From positions 8,556,001 through 8,620,000 of the forward strand of contig JAGUCH010000004.1 of NCBI GenBank assembly GCA_019096065.1: DNA of 64,000 nt. Direction: 5' to 3'. Shown here piece by piece: positions 61,675 through 64,000 of this stretch (position 1 is its first letter; each line of letters begins with the position of its first letter). A model generated the notes under the pieces. The model saw only the letters and a program-made list of their open reading frames with translations, had not been told where the DNA came from and did no database searches. The position numbers and the translations under genes were made by a program. This DNA comes from Paracyclopina nana. Taxonomy: Eukaryota > Arthropoda > Copepoda > Cyclopoida > Cyclopettidae.

Positions 61675-61900
61675 GGTGTTCCAATGGCACAATGGTTAGA
61701 GCGCTTGGCTCTTGTTTTAGCAGTCTAGGGTTCAAACCCCAGTCATTCCTTAGCTTTTTTTGATTTCTTTATTTGGCTTAAATTATGGTTAAGTCCTATA
61801 AACATAGCATGCAATTTTCATGATGTTTCCATAGCTCAGTGGTTAGAGTATTGGAATGCTGATCCAACAGTCTGAGGTTCAAACCTAGGATGATCCTCTT
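61675..61900 (+). repeat. SINE family 2, dimeric copy with two tRNA-like units
   Basis: First unit: A-box-like TGGCACAATGGTTAGAGCG and B-box GGGTTCAAACCCC (61688-61743). Second unit: ATAGCTCAGTGGTTAGAGT and GAGGTTCAAACCT (61830-61890). The linker TTGGCTTAAATTATGG is shared with 2310-2475. Confidence 0.6.
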
Positions 61901-63571
61901 TTTCTAACTTCTTGGGAATTTGGATTAGTTCCATGGAATATGAGGGGCATTAAATTACTTTAAAATCCCTCAAATTTGATTCCAGGGCCATTAAGTATTT
62001 AAAATCCCCCAAATTCCTTAGAAAGAACTGTGATATAAAAGAGCTGAGTCGGATCGGTAAACTGAATTATAACACGAGGAAATCGTATTACAGTATATAA
62101 AATATCTTTAGTTCCTCGTGATTTGGCTAGTAATTGGCATCTATCTGCATGCCTAATAGCGGAAGTTGTCCAAGCGTCGCGCAAAACCTTCCAAGTTGGG
62201 CAGCCTTCTTTAAATATCGGAAAATGTTCCTTTTAGCTACAGCCACTTCAGCCCTTGGCCGTGCTGCCAGCACAGTTGAGTACTAGCGCCCTCTAGGTCT
62301 ATTGGTTTAGTATGAAAACATATATAGAATACATATTTAAGTACGAATAAAGAAAGAAGGAAAAGCTTGTACTGTTGGCGCATAGACAAATTCTTGGTGC
62401 TTGGCCAATCATTGCAACTTTTATATTTTTAAGCCCTTCAAGGCCAAAAATTGCAACTCTGCGTGATATTGGGTGACGTCTTTTTGGCTCCAATTTTAGC
62501 CGTCTGGTGGCAAGGAAAACTAGTTCCAGTTCAAGCTGGTGATCAAGTTGCAGATCCAGCTCTGGAGGATTATGTAGCCGTTATTATTTCAGCGCATGTC
62601 GCGCAAAACAGTTGAAAAAATTCGAAGAAGCACTGACCATCACTCCAGAGATGTGTGCGTGGCCAATGACGTCAAAGGAAGCTGCTCCGCAGCAGTTTGA
62701 GCATTTCTAATCAATTTCGGTCTGAGTTGTCGTCTGTATTTACGCGAGCTCAAGTGGACTCCGGGCCACTTTTCCAATTAATGCTACTTGCTCCTCGAGT
62801 ACCCCTTGCCTATTTTGGGGTGCGTGGAAAATTGGGGCTACAAATAAGCTTTGAAAAAAAATCCCATTTACTAAAAATATATGTATATCTGGAGCCGATT
62901 TTCTATTGCAGTTTGTAATGACAGCAATGTGGCTTGAAAAAGCATGCCACGTTGGAAATGGCAGCTGCGGGGGGAAAAAGGCCAAAGTGGCTTGATTTCG
63001 GCCAGAAACCTCGATGACGTGGGCGAAGGGAAGTGCAAAAGTGACGACGCGGCGTCTCCAAATTCCAAAACGCCCCTCATTTTCCAATTTCGATTTCCAC
63101 ATGCGCATGATGCTGATTCTGGAAGCGACGCTGGCTTCCGTATGGAGCAAGCAAGCACTCGCGTCTGGTAACGGTCGACGGACATCGTACGATATTTCGC
63201 AGCAGACTTGCGGGGGCGCACAGCCAACGCTGTTTCTCAGACATCAATTTTGACTGTCGATCATAAATGCCAAATGTTGCATAGAGGACACGTGCCCCCC
63301 GTTTAAGCATTTCTAATACCGACTAGTTGGTTAGTACTGATTCACGGTTGAGGTAACAAGCCAAAAAAGAGGTAACAAGCCAAAAACTCGGTCGATGGCT
63401 GTCGGCATAGATTTTACTCAGACAAGCGTCGATGTAAACGAGCGTCCCCGGGGCCGGCAATTGCGCTGAGCGGCAACGTGCGCAGGGGTTGAGAAAGCGG
63501 TTTTTTAGCCTCAGCAGCTCGTGCGGCAAATCTAGCTAGTCTCCATTTTTCCTCGCGACTATCCGGACATC

Positions 63572-64000
63572 ATGGACAAGTACGTCGGCAAATACGACCG
63601 CGTCTCCGCGGACAAGTACGAGGAGTTCCTCAAGGAGCTGGACGTGAACTTCATGCTGCGCAAGGCCGCCACGGCCTCCAGCCCGGTCTTCGAGGTAATT
63701 CTCTAAATAAACGTAAACAAAGTTTGGCGGACTTTCGGCTTGACCACGTGGTCCTTCTTGTTCAGGTGATCTACGACGCTGACAGCGACACGTGGAACTT
63801 CAAGACGTCCACCATCCTCAAGAGCATGGAGCTCAAGTTCAAGCTGGGCGAGGAGTTTGAGGAGAAGACTCCGGACGGCCGCGACGTGAAGGCCGTGGTG
63901 ACCAAGGAGGACGACAAGTTCATCTCCGTGCAGACCGCCAAGAAGGAGGGCGAAAAGTCGACCAAGGTGGTGCGCGAGTTCAAGGGTGACGAGATCATCG
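63572..64000 (+). CDS. Fatty-acid/retinoid-binding protein (FABP/CRABP family), 5' part
   Basis: A cytosolic lipid carrier of the intracellular lipid-binding family. Exon 1 is 63572-63694 (41 codons, donor GAG|GTAATT); exon 2 starts at 63766 and runs off the window in frame. About 119 of roughly 130-135 residues are visible. Family marks are the start GKYDRVSADKYEEFLKEL, the FMLRKAA helix-turn-helix, the strand repeat WNFKTSTILKSMELKFKLG, the EEFEEKTPDGR turn and the end VVREFKGDEII. The C-terminal Arg-x-Tyr carboxylate-binding pair lies beyond the edge. The ligand cannot be told from the visible part. Confidence 0.94.

Larger units (their letters stand above)
60620..63571. other. MNK 3' UTR and spacer before the lipid-binding-protein gene
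   Basis: A-rich sequence with many ACAACAACA words up to AATAAA at 61239-61244 is the likely MNK 3' UTR. A foldback element and a SINE dimer follow, then 62.0-63.57 kb without a recognised feature apart from the promoter side of the lipid-binding-protein gene. Confidence 0.55.

Noticed and set aside
61688-61743. Possible tRNA gene
   Set aside because: Boxes are present but acceptor and anticodon stems do not pair; it is part of a repeated dimeric SINE.

Overview
The window is nuclear DNA of a metazoan, most likely an arthropod (crustacean or other non-model pancrustacean; this is an inference). Coding exons are GC-rich and split by short GT-AG introns (about 40-60 bp). Long introns and spacers are AT-rich and full of small inverted-repeat DNA transposons and tRNA-derived SINEs. 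The ADAR, neurocalcin, PDE, MNK/Lk6 and C1orf87-type proteins are all animal families. No virus-like element was recognised.

Layout. (1) 1-8185 (+): 3' part of a dual-domain cyclic-nucleotide phosphodiesterase (PDE5/6/11 clade), with a 6.7 kb intron packed with repeats. (2) 8251-10073 (-): a C1orf87/CREF-type EF-hand-like protein, tail to tail with the PDE, 65 bp away. (3) 10.1-15.2 kb: spacer with at least four MITEs. (4) 15256 to at least 30317 (-): a large adaptor gene encoding F-BAR, C1 and SH3 domains (insect Stac-like). Two candidate alternative first exons (23.7-23.9 kb and 19.9-20.0 kb) splice in the same phase onto the exon that otherwise follows the F-BAR exons. (5) 30.3-34.8 kb: repeat-rich spacer. 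(6) 34.8-46.2 kb is a compact block: a trypsin-like protease with a C-terminal LNR module (+), ADAR (-), a 1370-residue RS-rich protein of repeated OB/cold-shock-like modules (+) sharing a 658 bp divergent promoter with ADAR, and a FUN14-family protein (-). (7) 46104-54263 (-): a nine-finger C2H2 protein whose first intron contains a complete neurocalcin gene. (8) 58163-60619 (+): MNK/Lk6 kinase. (9) 63572 to the end (+): start of a fatty-acid/retinoid-binding protein.

I reconstructed exon chains by hand from splice sites. For every complete gene the summed exon length is a multiple of three and gives a continuous protein: C1orf87-like 477 aa, protease 325, ADAR 693, RS/OB-like 1370, zinc finger 527, neurocalcin 190, MNK 517.

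Most interesting items: the RS-rich multi-module protein, which I cannot assign to a named family; the alternative N-termini of the F-BAR/C1/SH3 gene; a three-level nest of transposons at 21.96-23.56 kb with target duplications visible at most levels; and a shared architecture in three unrelated non-autonomous elements, whose ends are short motifs repeated in tandem and inverted between the two ends.
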